Source: JAYZBC01 sp036339375
GTDB taxonomy: Bacteria > Pseudomonadota > Alphaproteobacteria > MPNO01 > UBA2964
Assembly (NCBI GenBank): GCA_036339375.1
Contig: JAYZBC010000075.1
Location: 1-64,000 of the forward strand
Length of the DNA: 64,000 nt
Direction: 5' to 3'
Shown here: one piece after another, positions 16,956 to 26,258 of the stretch
Numbering within the stretch: the first letter of the stretch is position 1
How the letters are laid out: every line of letters starts with the position of its first letter
Made by a program: the position numbers and the translations under genes
The notes under the pieces: generated by a model
What the model was told of the DNA's origin: nothing
Database searches by the model: none
Seen by the model: only the letters and a program-made list of their open reading frames with translations

Positions 16956-18404
16956 TTATTTGCGCCAAAATGATGGCAAAAACAAAACTAAAATTGTAAA
17001 TAGCTCAAGACGCCCCAAAATCATACCTGCAGATAGAACCCATTTTGCTCCGTCGGGTAAAGAAGCAAAATTTCCTGTGGGACCGATAATGGACCCCATT
17101 GCTGGGCCCACGTTACAAATTGCGGTTGCTGCGCCGGTAATTGCAGTCATATAATCCAAGCCGAGGGCGCCAAGCAAAATTGCTAGGACGGCAAAACAAC
17201 CAATAAAAAGAAAAAAGAAATTCATCACCGATTGCACAACGTCATCTGCCACTGGTCTATGATTGTAATGAGGTACAAAAATACCGTGTGGCTGAAGTAA
17301 TCGGTGAAATTGGGTAAGTGCTGTTGAAAATAAAACCTGGAAACGAAAAATTTTAATTCCACAAGCGGTTGAACCCGCACAGCCTCCCACAAACATTAAA
17401 ATAAATAGAATAACTATCGGTAAAGTACCCCAATTCTGGTAATTTTCAGTGGTATATCCCGTCCCAGTCATAATTGATATTGTGTTGAATGAAGCAGTAA
17501 TTGCGGAATCCACAGGTGACATATTCATCGATCCCCAAAGCCAAAAAGCAATGGCGGAAGACGCAACGGCGGCGATCACGACAAAACAACGCACTTGAGG
17601 GTCTCTAGCAAGAGCAAAAGAACCTTCCCGAATCATTCGTAGATACAAAAGAAAGGGCATTGCACCAACTAACATGCCAACCATGATAAAAATTTCAATC
17701 GATTTGTTATTAAATTGGCCTATAGATTGGTTTGATGAAGAGTAGCCACCTGTTGCTATTGTGGTCATTGCGTGTATTACCGCGTTAAATCCCCCCATGC
17801 CAAGCAACCAAAGCCCAAGCCACCAAATTCCAGTAAGTCCAACGTAAACAACAATAATCCAAGCGGCTATTTGACCTGCGCGTGGGAGAGCTTTTTCATG
17901 TGTTTCGAATGCTTCCACTTTAAAAAGTTGCATGCCACCAACGCGTAATATTGGTAAGACCGAAATTGCCATTACAATTATTCCAATTCCACCCAACCAT
18001 TGTAAAAGAGCACGCCAAATCAAAATTCCTCTAGGGGCTTTATCTAAATCTACGATCACAGTTGATCCAGTTGTTGTTATACCGGACATGGCTTCAAAAA
18101 ATGCATCGGTGTAGCTGAGTCTAATTTCAGAAAACACAAATGGCAGTGCAGCAAACATTGTTAGGAAAAGCCAACTAGCAGCAGTTAATAAAAAAGCCTG
18201 TCGTATTGACAGCTTTCGAACCTGAGATTGGTTAGTTAAAACTAATAATCCACCAACAAACAAAGTTAGAGTGCCCGCAGCGGCAAAAATCTTCCAATCT
18301 TCGTGTCCATTAAGTAGGTCAACAGTAAAAGGGGCTAACATTGATACCGCGAGAGTGGTCAGTAGGATCCCTATTAGGAATAGTGCCGGTCTAAAATCGA
18401 TCAT
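16956..18404 (-). CDS. trkH: TrkH/KtrB-type potassium uptake protein
   Basis: The 482-residue membrane protein has the fourfold M1-P-M2 architecture of K+ transporters. Pore-loop signatures include MSGITTTGSTV, ATGGYSSSN, MTGTGYTTENY and the late CNVGPAMG segment. Known TrkH proteins import K+ together with cytosolic TrkA, which is not seen in this window. The ATG at 18404 (MIDFRPALFLIG) is preferred over a TTG two codons upstream. It converges with the lipoprotein gene. Confidence 0.94.
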   Translation of the reverse strand: MIDFRPALFLIGILLTTLAVSMLAPFTVDLLNGHEDWKIFAAAGTLTLFVGGLLVLTNQSQVRKLSIRQAFLLTAASWLFLTMFAALPFVFSEIRLSYTDAFFEAMSGITTTGSTVIVDLDKAPRGILIWRALLQWLGGIGIIVMAISVLPILRVGGMQLFKVEAFETHEKALPRAGQIAAWIIVVYVGLTGIWWLGLWLLGMGGFNAVIHAMTTIATGGYSSSNQSIGQFNNKSIEIFIMVGMLVGAMPFLLYLRMIREGSFALARDPQVRCFVVIAAVASSAIAFWLWGSMNMSPVDSAITASFNTISIMTGTGYTTENYQNWGTLPIVILFILMFVGGCAGSTACGIKIFRFQVLFSTALTQFHRLLQPHGIFVPHYNHRPVADDVVQSVMNFFFLFIGCFAVLAILLGALGLDYMTAITGAATAICNVGPAMGSIIGPTGNFASLPDGAKWVLSAGMILGRLELFTILVLFLPSFWRK

Positions 18405-18439
18405 GGGCAATACGCCCCGTAATTGGTTAGAATAAAATT

Positions 18440-19081
18440 TTAATCCAAGTGACCAGGGCCCGATGTGGGATTCCCAATCATAGCTAAAAATTCCCTGCGA
18501 GTAGAAGAGTGTTCGCGAAAGGCACCAATCATTTGACTAGTAACCATGGTGAGGCCAGCTTTATGAATTCCTCTTGTTGTCATACACCCGTGTGAAGCTT
18601 CAATTACCACTCCGACACCCAGTGGCTTTAGCACCTCATCAAGTGTGTTAGCTATTTGGGCAGTCATTTTTTCTTGAATTTGCAAACGTTTACCAAAGGC
18701 TTCAACCAATCGGGCTAGCTTACTAATTCCCACAACCCTTTGGTCAGGTAAGTACCCTACATGTGCTTTTCCGACGATGGGAGCTAAGTGATGTTCACAA
18801 TGGGATTCAAAACGAACATTTCTCAAGACCACCATTTCGTCATAACCAGCTACCTCCTCAAATGTGTGGGATAAAAGCTCAGAGGGGTCGATTTGGTAAC
18901 CCGAAAACCATTCCCGATAAGCATCAATAACGCGCTTCGGAGTGTCCAATAAACCTTCCCTTTCAGGGTCATCACCTGCCCAACGTAACAAGACTCGAAT
19001 AGCCTCCTCTGCTTCTTCTCGTGATGGTTGTATTGTCATTGCACGAGGCGTTTCGAACATTTGTTTTTTTCCAGTAGCCAC
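18440..19081 (-). CDS. folE: GTP cyclohydrolase I
   Basis: It catalyses GTP to 7,8-dihydroneopterin triphosphate, the first step of folate synthesis. Zinc ligands C95 and H98 (SHCEHH) and C166 (HGCMTTRG) are present, and the substrate loop LARLVEAFGKRLQIQE is intact. The length of 213 residues is normal. The GTG at 19081 has AAAGGAT eight bases upstream. It lies next to apaG, on the same strand with about 56 bases between them. Confidence 0.96.
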   Translation of the reverse strand: MATGKKQMFETPRAMTIQPSREEAEEAIRVLLRWAGDDPEREGLLDTPKRVIDAYREWFSGYQIDPSELLSHTFEEVAGYDEMVVLRNVRFESHCEHHLAPIVGKAHVGYLPDQRVVGISKLARLVEAFGKRLQIQEKMTAQIANTLDEVLKPLGVGVVIEASHGCMTTRGIHKAGLTMVTSQMIGAFREHSSTRREFLAMIGNPTSGPGHLD

Positions 19082-19137
19082 AAAATTTATCCTTTCAATT
19101 TCTCAGTCATACTAGACTTGGGGATGGTTGTTTTTCG

Positions 19138-19530
19138 TTAATTCAACCTTCTAGCTTGATAGGGACTATCCAAAGAAAATGCAGGAATTTTTATATCAAA
19201 CCGCTCGCCACCTGATGTTTTCATTTCATACGATCCAACCATAATCCCTGAAGGGGTCCCTAATGGCGTGCCGCTGGTATATTCAAAAGCCTCACCTGGT
19301 TGCAAAGTCGGTTGTTCCCCCACCACACCCTCGCCTCTAACTTCATGCAATTGCCCATGGGCATCAGTAATTCGCCAATGCCGATTTATAAGTTGGATTT
19401 GTTCTAAGCTTTCATTTTCGATTCTGATCTGATAAGCCCACACGAAATGGTCTTCGTCGGGTGCAGATTGTTCATCCAAAAAAATTGCCTCGACAATAAC
19501 TTTGATGCTTCGTGTGACTGCCTCATACAT
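19138..19530 (-). CDS. apaG: ApaG (DUF525) protein
   Basis: This 130-residue single-domain ApaG protein forms an immunoglobulin-like beta sandwich. Family hallmarks are HFVWAYQIRIEN, LINRHWRITDAHG, EVRGEGVVGEQPTLQPGE, FEYTSGTPLGTPSGIMVGSY and the closing FDIKIPAFSL. The molecular role is unsettled in the literature (linked to Co2+/Mg2+ resistance and diadenosine tetraphosphate). In alphaproteobacteria it is often next to metZ, as here. Confidence 0.95.
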   Translation of the reverse strand: MYEAVTRSIKVIVEAIFLDEQSAPDEDHFVWAYQIRIENESLEQIQLINRHWRITDAHGQLHEVRGEGVVGEQPTLQPGEAFEYTSGTPLGTPSGIMVGSYEMKTSGGERFDIKIPAFSLDSPYQARRLN

Positions 19531-19644
19531 ATTGTGTCTCCATACATCTGGAACAAGGTTCTCAACAGCAATTTATTTCTCAAACGCATAATTAATTGTA
19601 ACACTTAACTAAAATCAAATTAGTCAAATAAAAATTTCTAATTT

Positions 19645-20841
19645 CTATTTTGAATTTGCAAGCGATTGCTCAATGTCTTCCTTTAAATCATCGATATCCT
19701 CAAGACCAATAGATAAACGGACAAAGCCATCAGTAATTCCCAACTGGGCCCTTTCTTCTACCGAAATTCTTTGATGGGTTGTTGTAGCGGGATGGGTCGC
19801 CAAACTTTTGGCATCTCCAAGATTATTGGAAATATCTATAAGTCTAAGGGAGTTCATGAATTTGAACGCACGTTCTTTTTTTGCATCCAAATCTAAACAG
19901 ACCACACTTCCAAAATCTAGCATTTGAGCCTTTGCTAGTGTGTGTTGGGGATGTGAACTAAGACCAGGATAAAGCACTCGTGTCGGTTCATTTTTTTGGA
20001 TCAAAAACTTTGCTATCTCTACAGCATTTTGACAGTGTTTTTTTACCCTCATTTCAAGTGTTTCCAGGGCTTTTAACAAAATCCAAGCGTTGAAAGGGCT
20101 CATTGAAGGACCGGTGTGACGATAAAAAGGGGTTAGAATTTCATTAATCCATTTTTCTCTAGCAAGAATAGCTCCACCCATTGTCCTTCCTTGGCCGTCA
20201 ATGTGTTTTGTAGTGGAGTAAACAACTACGTCAGCTCCAAATTTTAATGGATTTTGTAGTAGCGGTGTAGCAAAAACATTGTCTACAATTACGATGGCAC
20301 CTGCTTTATGAGCAATTTCACAAACGGTTTTCATATCAATTATTTCCAACCCTGGATTTGACGGAGTCTCAAAAAAAACTGCTTTGGTAGGTTGGCTTAA
20401 GGCTTTTTCCCACTGGTCCAAATCTCTTCCATCTACAATTGTAATATCAATTCCAAAACGAGGCAAAATTTCCGTCAAAATATATTGACATGATCCAAAA
20501 AGAGCCCTTGATCCTACCACACGGTTTCCTGCGTCGGTGCTGCACGCAAGTGAGGCAAAGACTGCTGCCATGCCGCTTGCGGTTGCGCGACAGGCTTCAG
20601 CGCCTTCAAGAAGGCTCATGCGATCTTGAAACATTTCAACGGTTGGGTTCCCATACCTTGAGTAAATAAAACGATCAATTTCATTTTTAAAAGCGGCTTC
20701 AGCGTCTTCAGCTTTCTCATAAACGAAGCCCGAAGTCATGAAAATAGCTTCGTCGGTTTCGTCAAATCCCGTTCGACGTGTGCCACCACGAATAAGTTGG
20801 GTTTGAGGTCGCCAATTTCTTTCTTTTTGTTTCACCACCAT
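19645..20841 (-). CDS. metZ: O-succinylhomoserine sulfhydrylase
   Basis: A PLP-dependent Cys/Met metabolism enzyme that makes homocysteine from O-succinylhomoserine and sulfide. It has the YSRYGNPTVEMFQ segment, the ATASGMAAVFA region, and the PLP lysine in VVYSTTKHIDGQGRTMGG. The ATG at 20841 is chosen because GAGGAG precedes it at normal spacing; a start at 20868 would add nine residues. A SAM-II riboswitch and a terminator lie in the leader, so transcription should fall when S-adenosylmethionine is abundant. Confidence 0.95.
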   Translation of the reverse strand: MVVKQKERNWRPQTQLIRGGTRRTGFDETDEAIFMTSGFVYEKAEDAEAAFKNEIDRFIYSRYGNPTVEMFQDRMSLLEGAEACRATASGMAAVFASLACSTDAGNRVVGSRALFGSCQYILTEILPRFGIDITIVDGRDLDQWEKALSQPTKAVFFETPSNPGLEIIDMKTVCEIAHKAGAIVIVDNVFATPLLQNPLKFGADVVVYSTTKHIDGQGRTMGGAILAREKWINEILTPFYRHTGPSMSPFNAWILLKALETLEMRVKKHCQNAVEIAKFLIQKNEPTRVLYPGLSSHPQHTLAKAQMLDFGSVVCLDLDAKKERAFKFMNSLRLIDISNNLGDAKSLATHPATTTHQRISVEERAQLGITDGFVRLSIGLEDIDDLKEDIEQSLANSK

Positions 20842-20891
20842 TATTTCTCTCCTCACCTTGCCCGTCATCGGACAGGGCTTTAAGCCTTAAC

Positions 20892-20918
20892 AAAAAACCC
20901 CAACCAAATAGGTCAGGG
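20892..20918 (-). terminator. attenuator hairpin in the metZ leader
   Basis: On the minus strand an 8-bp stem (CCCTGACC, loop TATTT, GGTTGGGG, including two G-U pairs) is followed by six T. It lies between the SAM-II aptamer and the metZ ribosome-binding site, so it can serve as the riboswitch's expression platform. Confidence 0.7.
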
Positions 20919-20935
20919 CAATTACAGGCTCCGAC

Positions 20936-20990
20936 TTTTTAGCGTTTATTTTTACGTGGCAGCAAGCCAGCCGGGCTCAAATCACCACTA
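20936..20990 (-). ncRNA. SAM-II riboswitch aptamer controlling metZ
   Basis: Read on the minus strand, the leader has the SAM-II core: GGTGATTTGAGCC, a short C/G-rich stem, GCTGCCACGT, an A-rich linker, and GCTAAA that closes the H-type pseudoknot. This consensus is known upstream of metA and metZ-type genes in alphaproteobacteria and senses S-adenosylmethionine. The aptamer starts only a few bases after the predicted transcription start. A terminator hairpin follows about 20 bases downstream, pointing to control by premature termination rather than only by hiding the ribosome-binding site. Confidence 0.88.
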
Positions 20991-20996
20991 CCCCCG

Positions 20997-21025
20997 TTAC
21001 TACCTCCGTCTGACTTAATCGTCAA
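20997..21025 (-). promoter_or_regulatory. sigma-70-like promoter of metZ
   Basis: On the minus strand TTGACG (21020-21025) and TAGTAA (20997-21002) are separated by 17 bases and lie just upstream of the SAM-II aptamer. Confidence 0.6.
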
Positions 21026-21132
21026 GCATTTGTCGATCTTCCTTTCAAGGCCAAAAATTTTCTATTTAAACTTATGATACAAAAGAGATACATAATCTTT
21101 GGGTTATAATTTTGTTAAGGTCCTTTGGTTAT

Positions 21133-22197
21133 TCAATCTTTTCCAGTGTATTTGGTAACTCCCAGATCATACCTAATTAACACTGCGAGAGTTATGATAG
21201 CTAAAGCACCAGCTTGATGGAAGATTGCAGGAATATAGGCCACTTTCATAAGTAAAGTTGTTATGCCTAAAGCCATTTGTCCGATTGAAAAAAAGGTTAA
21301 ACAAAAAATTAGTATGCGTGTAGAATTTGGCAATGGCGTCTTTATAGCAAAAACGCAAAACATAATAATTAATAACACAAGTGCGACGCCTAATTTTCGG
21401 TGAAAAAATTGCACAGTAGCTGTGTTTTCAAAAAAATTGATCCACCATGGAGACATAGTAAAAAGATCTTGTGGTATCCACTTCCCACTCATAAGTGGGA
21501 AAGTGTTGAAAGCAAGGCCGGCGTCTAAACCCGCGACAAGGGCACCCCATACCATTGTTATAAATGTACCAACAATAACCAAAAATGAAAAACCTCTGAT
21601 AATTTCCGAACAATTCCTTATAGGGCGGGTTTTAAGGCAAGTAAGTGCTAACCAAAAAAGCCAAACATAAATTAGTGTTGCTAAAATAAGGTGTGCAGCA
21701 AGCCTGTATTGACTTACGGTAGGTTGATCAATGAGCCCGCTTTGGACCATGTACCATCCTAAAACTCCCTGCAAGCCACCTAAACCAAACAAACCCAAAA
21801 GTTGCCACGCTAAGGTTTTGGGTATCATGCGACGACACAAAAACCAAAGAAATGGAATAAAAAAAACTATTCCAATTATCCTTCCCCAAAGTCGATGAAA
21901 ATATTCTAACCAAAAAATTGACTTAAAATCTTCTAAAGTCATCCAAAAGTTTAACTTATTAAATTCGGGGCTGAAACGATAAGCCTCGAACAATATTTGC
22001 CATTCTGCATGTGATGTTGGAGGAAAAATACCGGTTAAAGGTCGCCAATCAACAATTGACAGACCACTTTCAGTTAGACGAGTAAGTCCTCCTATGATTA
22101 CCATAAGCAAAACGAGTATGCAGCAAAGAATGAGCCAATAGCCCACGATAGGGGGTGGTAAATTTACACTCAATTTTAAATTGCGCGTAACAGGCAT
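21133..22197 (-). CDS. ctaA: heme A synthase (type 2, COX15-like)
   Basis: An eight-helix membrane protein of 354 residues that oxidises the C8 methyl of heme O to make heme A for aa3-type oxidases. Typical phrases are IGGLTRLTESGLSIVDWRP, FWLEYFHRLWGRIIG (heme-ligand His), QGVLGWYMVQSGL, VSQYRLAAHL and FFHRKLG. The loop ESGLSIVDW and the length fit the alphaproteobacterial/mitochondrial type. It stands alone, divergent from groES. Confidence 0.95.
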   Translation of the reverse strand: MPVTRNLKLSVNLPPPIVGYWLILCCILVLLMVIIGGLTRLTESGLSIVDWRPLTGIFPPTSHAEWQILFEAYRFSPEFNKLNFWMTLEDFKSIFWLEYFHRLWGRIIGIVFFIPFLWFLCRRMIPKTLAWQLLGLFGLGGLQGVLGWYMVQSGLIDQPTVSQYRLAAHLILATLIYVWLFWLALTCLKTRPIRNCSEIIRGFSFLVIVGTFITMVWGALVAGLDAGLAFNTFPLMSGKWIPQDLFTMSPWWINFFENTATVQFFHRKLGVALVLLIIMFCVFAIKTPLPNSTRILIFCLTFFSIGQMALGITTLLMKVAYIPAIFHQAGALAIITLAVLIRYDLGVTKYTGKD

Positions 22198-22318
22198 AAT
22201 TGTTCCTAATAAATTTATTTTATCAAGACGAAGTTTAAGGAGCAGATAAAAGGTAAATAGTGACGTTTTATTTAAAATTAAACCTTTATAAAAATAAACT
22301 GAAATTATTCACAGGTTC

Positions 22319-22347
22319 TTGACACCGAGAAGATGGATAACTATATA
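22319..22347 (+). promoter_or_regulatory. groESL promoter
   Basis: TTGACA (22319-22324), 17 bases, then TATATA (22342-22347). It is a near-consensus sigma-70-type promoter and lies immediately upstream of the CIRCE operator. Confidence 0.75.
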
Positions 22348-22348
22348 C

Positions 22349-22375
22349 CTGGCACTCGATTGGGGAGAGTGCTAA
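22349..22375 (+). promoter_or_regulatory. CIRCE operator (HrcA binding site)
   Basis: CTGGCACTC, nine bases, GAGTGCTAA. This differs from the consensus TTAGCACTC-N9-GAGTGCTAA at two positions of the left arm. It overlaps the expected transcription start, so HrcA would repress groESL and heat stress would relieve it. Confidence 0.88.
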
Positions 22376-22425
22376 TAAAATTGTTTTTCCCCATTTATTT
22401 CAATGAGAAACTTGGGAGCGTGCAA

Positions 22426-22713
22426 ATGAAATTTAGGCCATTGCATGACCGCGTTTTGGTCGAAGCTGTAGAAGCAGAGGTTAAAACGGCAGGTGGCGTA
22501 ATTATTCCTGATACGGCACAAGAAAAGCCGCAGGAAGGAAAAGTCATTTCAACAGGGCCAGGCCTTCGGGGAGATGACGGAAAATTAATAAAACCAGATG
22601 TCAAAAAGGGTGATCGTATTCTTTATGGTAAGTGGTCTGGCAACGAAGTTAAAGTCGATGGTAAGGACTACTTAATAATGAAAGAGTCCGACATCATGGG
22701 AATCATAGAGTAG
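22426..22713 (+). CDS. groES: GroES co-chaperonin
   Basis: This 95-residue Cpn10 is the lid of the GroEL chamber. It begins MKFRPLHDRVLVE; the mobile loop has TAGGVIIPDTAQEKPQEG, and the fold closes with KDYLIMKESDIMGIIE. The ATG at 22426 gives the standard length; an upstream in-frame ATG at 22333 would run through the CIRCE element and is rejected. It is the first gene of the CIRCE-controlled operon, 13 bases before groEL. Confidence 0.97.
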   Translation: MKFRPLHDRVLVEAVEAEVKTAGGVIIPDTAQEKPQEGKVISTGPGLRGDDGKLIKPDVKKGDRILYGKWSGNEVKVDGKDYLIMKESDIMGIIE

Positions 22714-22726
22714 GGAGATCAGACTG

Positions 22727-24376
22727 ATGGCAGCTAAAGAAGTAAAATTTGATACTGAAGCCCGAAACAAAATGTTGAAGGGTGTTGATACTCTCGCTGA
22801 CGCGGTAAAAGTAACGCTAGGACCAAAAGGTCGTAATGTAGTGTTGGATAAGGCTTTCGGTGCTCCGCGGATTACTAAGGACGGCGTTACAGTCGCTAAA
22901 GAAATTGAACTTTCTGACAAGTTTGAAAATATGGGCGCCCAAATGGTACGGGAAGTAGCATCAAAGACTAACGACGAGGCGGGAGACGGTACAACTACGG
23001 CTACCCTATTGGCTCAAGCAATTGTGCATGAGGGATGTAAAGCTGTTGCCGCTGGTATGAATCCGATGGACCTCAAACGTGGAATCGATGCCGCAGTTGA
23101 AACGGTGGTTGCAGAACTGAATTCACGTTCCAAGAGAGTGAAGGATGAAGGGGAAATTGCCCAAGTAGGAACAATTTCAGCAAACGGCGACGCCGACGTT
23201 GGTGATATGATTTCTGCGGCAATGCAGAAAGTTGGTAAAGAGGGTGTTATTACTGTTGAGGAAGCCAAGGGTTTAACAACTGAGTTAGAGGTTGTTGAAG
23301 GCATGCAGTTTGATCGTGGCTATCTTTCACCCTATTTCGTTACTAATCCAGAAAAGATGATTTGTGATATGGAAAATCCAATGATTCTTCTTCACGAGGC
23401 AAAGCTTTCCACATTACAGCCCTTGTTGCCACTTTTGGAATCAGTTGTTCAAGCCTCTCGTCCGCTTATAATCATTGCGGAAGATGTTGAGGGGGAGGTT
23501 TTGGCTACGTTAGTTGTTAATAAACTTCGTGGTGGGCTTAAAGTAGCGGCAGTAAAGGCACCTGGATTTGGTGACCGTCGGAAAGCAATGCTTGAAGATA
23601 TTGCTATTTTGACCGGCGGGCAGGTCGTCTCTGAGGATCTTGGTATTAAACTTGAAAACGTTACAATGGACATGCTTGGGTCCGCTAAAAAAGTAACTAT
23701 GACTAAAGAAGAGACCACACTTGTAGAGGGTGCTGGCAAAAAAGGTGAAATCCAAGGACGTTGCAACCAAATTCGCGCACAGGTTGAAGAGACAACCTCA
23801 GACTACGATCGAGAGAAATTGCAAGAACGCCTTGCAAAACTTGCTGGTGGCGTAGCCGTAATTAAAGTAGGTGGCTCTACCGAAATAGAAGTCAAGGAAA
23901 AACGTGATCGAGTAGAAGATGCGATGAACTCAACCCGCGCAGCTGTTGAAGAAGGTATAGTTGCAGGCGGTGGTGCGGCATTAATTCACGCGACTAAGGT
24001 TTTGGATAAGGTTAAACCTGGAAATGATGATCAACGCGTGGGTGTTGATATAATACGTAAGGCAATTCAAGCTCCTGTCTACCAAATTGCTGAAAATGCG
24101 GGTGCATCGGGGGCAGTAATTGCTGGCAAGCTCCTTGAGTCCAAAGGGGCGACTGTTGGTTATAATGCTGATACCGGTGCGATTGAAGATTTGGTTAAGG
24201 CCGGCATCATTGATCCAACGAAGGTAGTGAGAACGGCATTGCAAGATGCTAGTTCAGTTGCTGGCCTTTTAATTACAACTGAAGCGATGGTTGCAGAAGC
24301 GCCAGATGACAAGGCGGCAGCAGCACCTCCGATGCCTGATATGGGTGGCATGGGTGGAATGGGTGGAATGATGTAA
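22727..24376 (+). CDS. groEL: GroEL chaperonin
   Basis: The 549-residue Hsp60 folds proteins with GroES in the cytosol. It has the nucleotide site VTLGPKGRNVVLD, the GDGTTTATLLA motif with the catalytic Asp region, and the equatorial AGGGAALIHA. The C terminus is a Gly-Met tail (GGMGGMGGMM). Its length is normal. It ends 30 bases before a strong terminator. Confidence 0.98.
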   Translation: MAAKEVKFDTEARNKMLKGVDTLADAVKVTLGPKGRNVVLDKAFGAPRITKDGVTVAKEIELSDKFENMGAQMVREVASKTNDEAGDGTTTATLLAQAIVHEGCKAVAAGMNPMDLKRGIDAAVETVVAELNSRSKRVKDEGEIAQVGTISANGDADVGDMISAAMQKVGKEGVITVEEAKGLTTELEVVEGMQFDRGYLSPYFVTNPEKMICDMENPMILLHEAKLSTLQPLLPLLESVVQASRPLIIIAEDVEGEVLATLVVNKLRGGLKVAAVKAPGFGDRRKAMLEDIAILTGGQVVSEDLGIKLENVTMDMLGSAKKVTMTKEETTLVEGAGKKGEIQGRCNQIRAQVEETTSDYDREKLQERLAKLAGGVAVIKVGGSTEIEVKEKRDRVEDAMNSTRAAVEEGIVAGGGAALIHATKVLDKVKPGNDDQRVGVDIIRKAIQAPVYQIAENAGASGAVIAGKLLESKGATVGYNADTGAIEDLVKAGIIDPTKVVRTALQDASSVAGLLITTEAMVAEAPDDKAAAAPPMPDMGGMGGMGGMM

Positions 24377-24406
24377 ACTTCCACTTGTCGTTTTAAGAAA
24401 ACTTAA

Positions 24407-24430
24407 GGCTCCGCTTTGGCGGGGCCTTTT
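24407..24430 (+). terminator. groESL terminator
   Basis: An 8-bp GC-rich stem (GGCTCCGC, loop TTTG, GCGGGGCC) followed by TTTTGTTTTT. It is 30 bases downstream of the groEL stop. The rest of the gap to 24663 shows no gene. Confidence 0.85.
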
Positions 24431-24663
24431 GTTTTTCCATTTGTTTGGACATCAAAAATCACTATAAAAGTATATGATGAATGGTGGTATCAAAATCCCT
24501 TAAAAAGCGAGAAAAATATTGTTAAGTTTTCTCTTCAAGTTAGCTTTGATGTATAAAAACGGTTTTATCAATTTTTGGCATATTTTGATTGTTAAAAGAA
24601 CTAAACTAAGGCGTTAAATGAGTAGACCTTTTCCACCATATATGAAGAAATAAAACTTAAAAA

Positions 24664-26250
24664 ATGAATTCACTTCGCAAATTTGGTCAACATGCAAAAA
24701 CTTGGCCTTTTGAAGAGGCCCGGAAGGTCCTAAATCGGGCCAATAATTCGACGAAGGGCAAAGGTTACGTATTATTTGAAACTGGTTACGGACCATCAGG
24801 TTTGCCTCATATAGGTACGTTTGGTGAAGTGGTGAGGACTACCATGGTACGCCAGGCTTTTCAGGTGCTAAGCGATACACCTACGCGTTTATTTGCCTTC
24901 TCAGATGATATGGATGGGTTAAGAAGCGTTCCTAAAAATATTCCAAACCCAGACAATTTAATACAACACCTTGGTAAACCATTAACAGAAATACCAGATC
25001 CCTACGGTACACATCAAAGCTTTGGGGACCACAATAATGCATTGCTTTGCAATTTTCTCGATACTTTTGAATTTGATTATGAGTTTCAAAGTGCGACTGA
25101 ATGTTATCGGTCTGGAAAATTTGATTCAACTCTTTTGCTATTGTTGGAGAACCTCGACGCAGTGACGCAAATAATTTTGCCTACCCTAGGGAAAGAAAGA
25201 CAGACCACTTATTGTCCATTTTTGCCTATTTGTCCCGAAACAGGAGTCGTTTTACAAGTTCCTGCTATAGCCCGTGACACCGCTGCGGGCACAGTGACTT
25301 TCAAATTAGAAGACGACAAACATTTGGAAGTTCCGGTAACGGGAGGACATTGTAAACTGCAATGGAAAGCCGACTGGGCAATGCGTTGGGTTGCCCACGA
25401 TGTTGATTATGAAATGTCAGGAAAAGATTTAATCGAGTCTGTTCGACTCTCTTCCCGCATATGTAAAATTTTAGGAGGGGTTCCACCCGAGGGATTCACT
25501 TATGAATTATTTCTTGACGAAAATGGTGAAAAAATTTCAAAATCGAGGGGTAACGGCCTTTCAATAGATGATTGGTTGCGTTACGCACCTCAAGAAAGCC
25601 TCCAGCTCTTTATGTTTAACTCGCCTCGTAAGGCCAAAAGGCTGCATTTTGACGTGATTCCACGTCATGTTGATGATTATTTGACCTTTCTCAGAAAAAA
25701 TCGAATGGAAGAAGGGCCAAAACAACTCGAAAATCCAATTTGGCACATACATGGCGGCAATCCACCAACGAAAAATCATTTAGTAACATTTAGCCTTTTA
25801 TTGAATTTAGTTTCTGCTTGTAATACAGAACAAAAGGCTGTTCTTTGGGGATTTCTGAGTCGGTACGTACCAAACGCAACACCAAATTCTGAAAAACTTT
25901 TAGATGAATTGGTAGAGCATTCCATCCAATACTATAAAGACTTTATTAAACCCAGTAGGAACTATCGGAAACCAGATAATCGTGAGCGGGCGGCACTGCA
26001 AGATCTTATGCAGACATTAGAAACTATGCCAATAACTTCCGAAGTAAATGACATTCAAAATTTAATTTATGAGGTCGGGAAAAGGCACCATTTTGAAAAC
26101 TTAAAAGATTGGTTTAAAGCCCAGTACGAAATTTTGTTGGGTTTTGAACAGGGTCCGCGTATGGGTTCATTTATAGCTCTCTATGGGATTAAAGAGACTG
26201 CGGTCTTGATTGGGAGGGTGCTCAGCGGAGAAGATATTTCCACTAATTAG
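24664..26250 (+). CDS. lysS: lysyl-tRNA synthetase, class I
   Basis: The 528-residue class I LysRS charges tRNA-Lys. This archaeal-type enzyme occurs in many alphaproteobacteria in place of the class II form. The HIGH signature appears as H49-I-G-T in GLPHIGTFGE and the KMSKS loop as KISKSRGNGLS. Cysteines in YCPFLPICPETG resemble the zinc-binding insertion of the family. It is monocistronic, converging with sufE with eight bases between stops. Confidence 0.95.
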   Translation: MNSLRKFGQHAKTWPFEEARKVLNRANNSTKGKGYVLFETGYGPSGLPHIGTFGEVVRTTMVRQAFQVLSDTPTRLFAFSDDMDGLRSVPKNIPNPDNLIQHLGKPLTEIPDPYGTHQSFGDHNNALLCNFLDTFEFDYEFQSATECYRSGKFDSTLLLLLENLDAVTQIILPTLGKERQTTYCPFLPICPETGVVLQVPAIARDTAAGTVTFKLEDDKHLEVPVTGGHCKLQWKADWAMRWVAHDVDYEMSGKDLIESVRLSSRICKILGGVPPEGFTYELFLDENGEKISKSRGNGLSIDDWLRYAPQESLQLFMFNSPRKAKRLHFDVIPRHVDDYLTFLRKNRMEEGPKQLENPIWHIHGGNPPTKNHLVTFSLLLNLVSACNTEQKAVLWGFLSRYVPNATPNSEKLLDELVEHSIQYYKDFIKPSRNYRKPDNRERAALQDLMQTLETMPITSEVNDIQNLIYEVGKRHHFENLKDWFKAQYEILLGFEQGPRMGSFIALYGIKETAVLIGRVLSGEDISTN

Positions 26251-26258
26251 TTTTGATT

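Noticed and set aside
22333..22425. N-terminal extension of GroES from an upstream ATG
   Set aside because: It would translate through the promoter -10/CIRCE region and is absent from the family.
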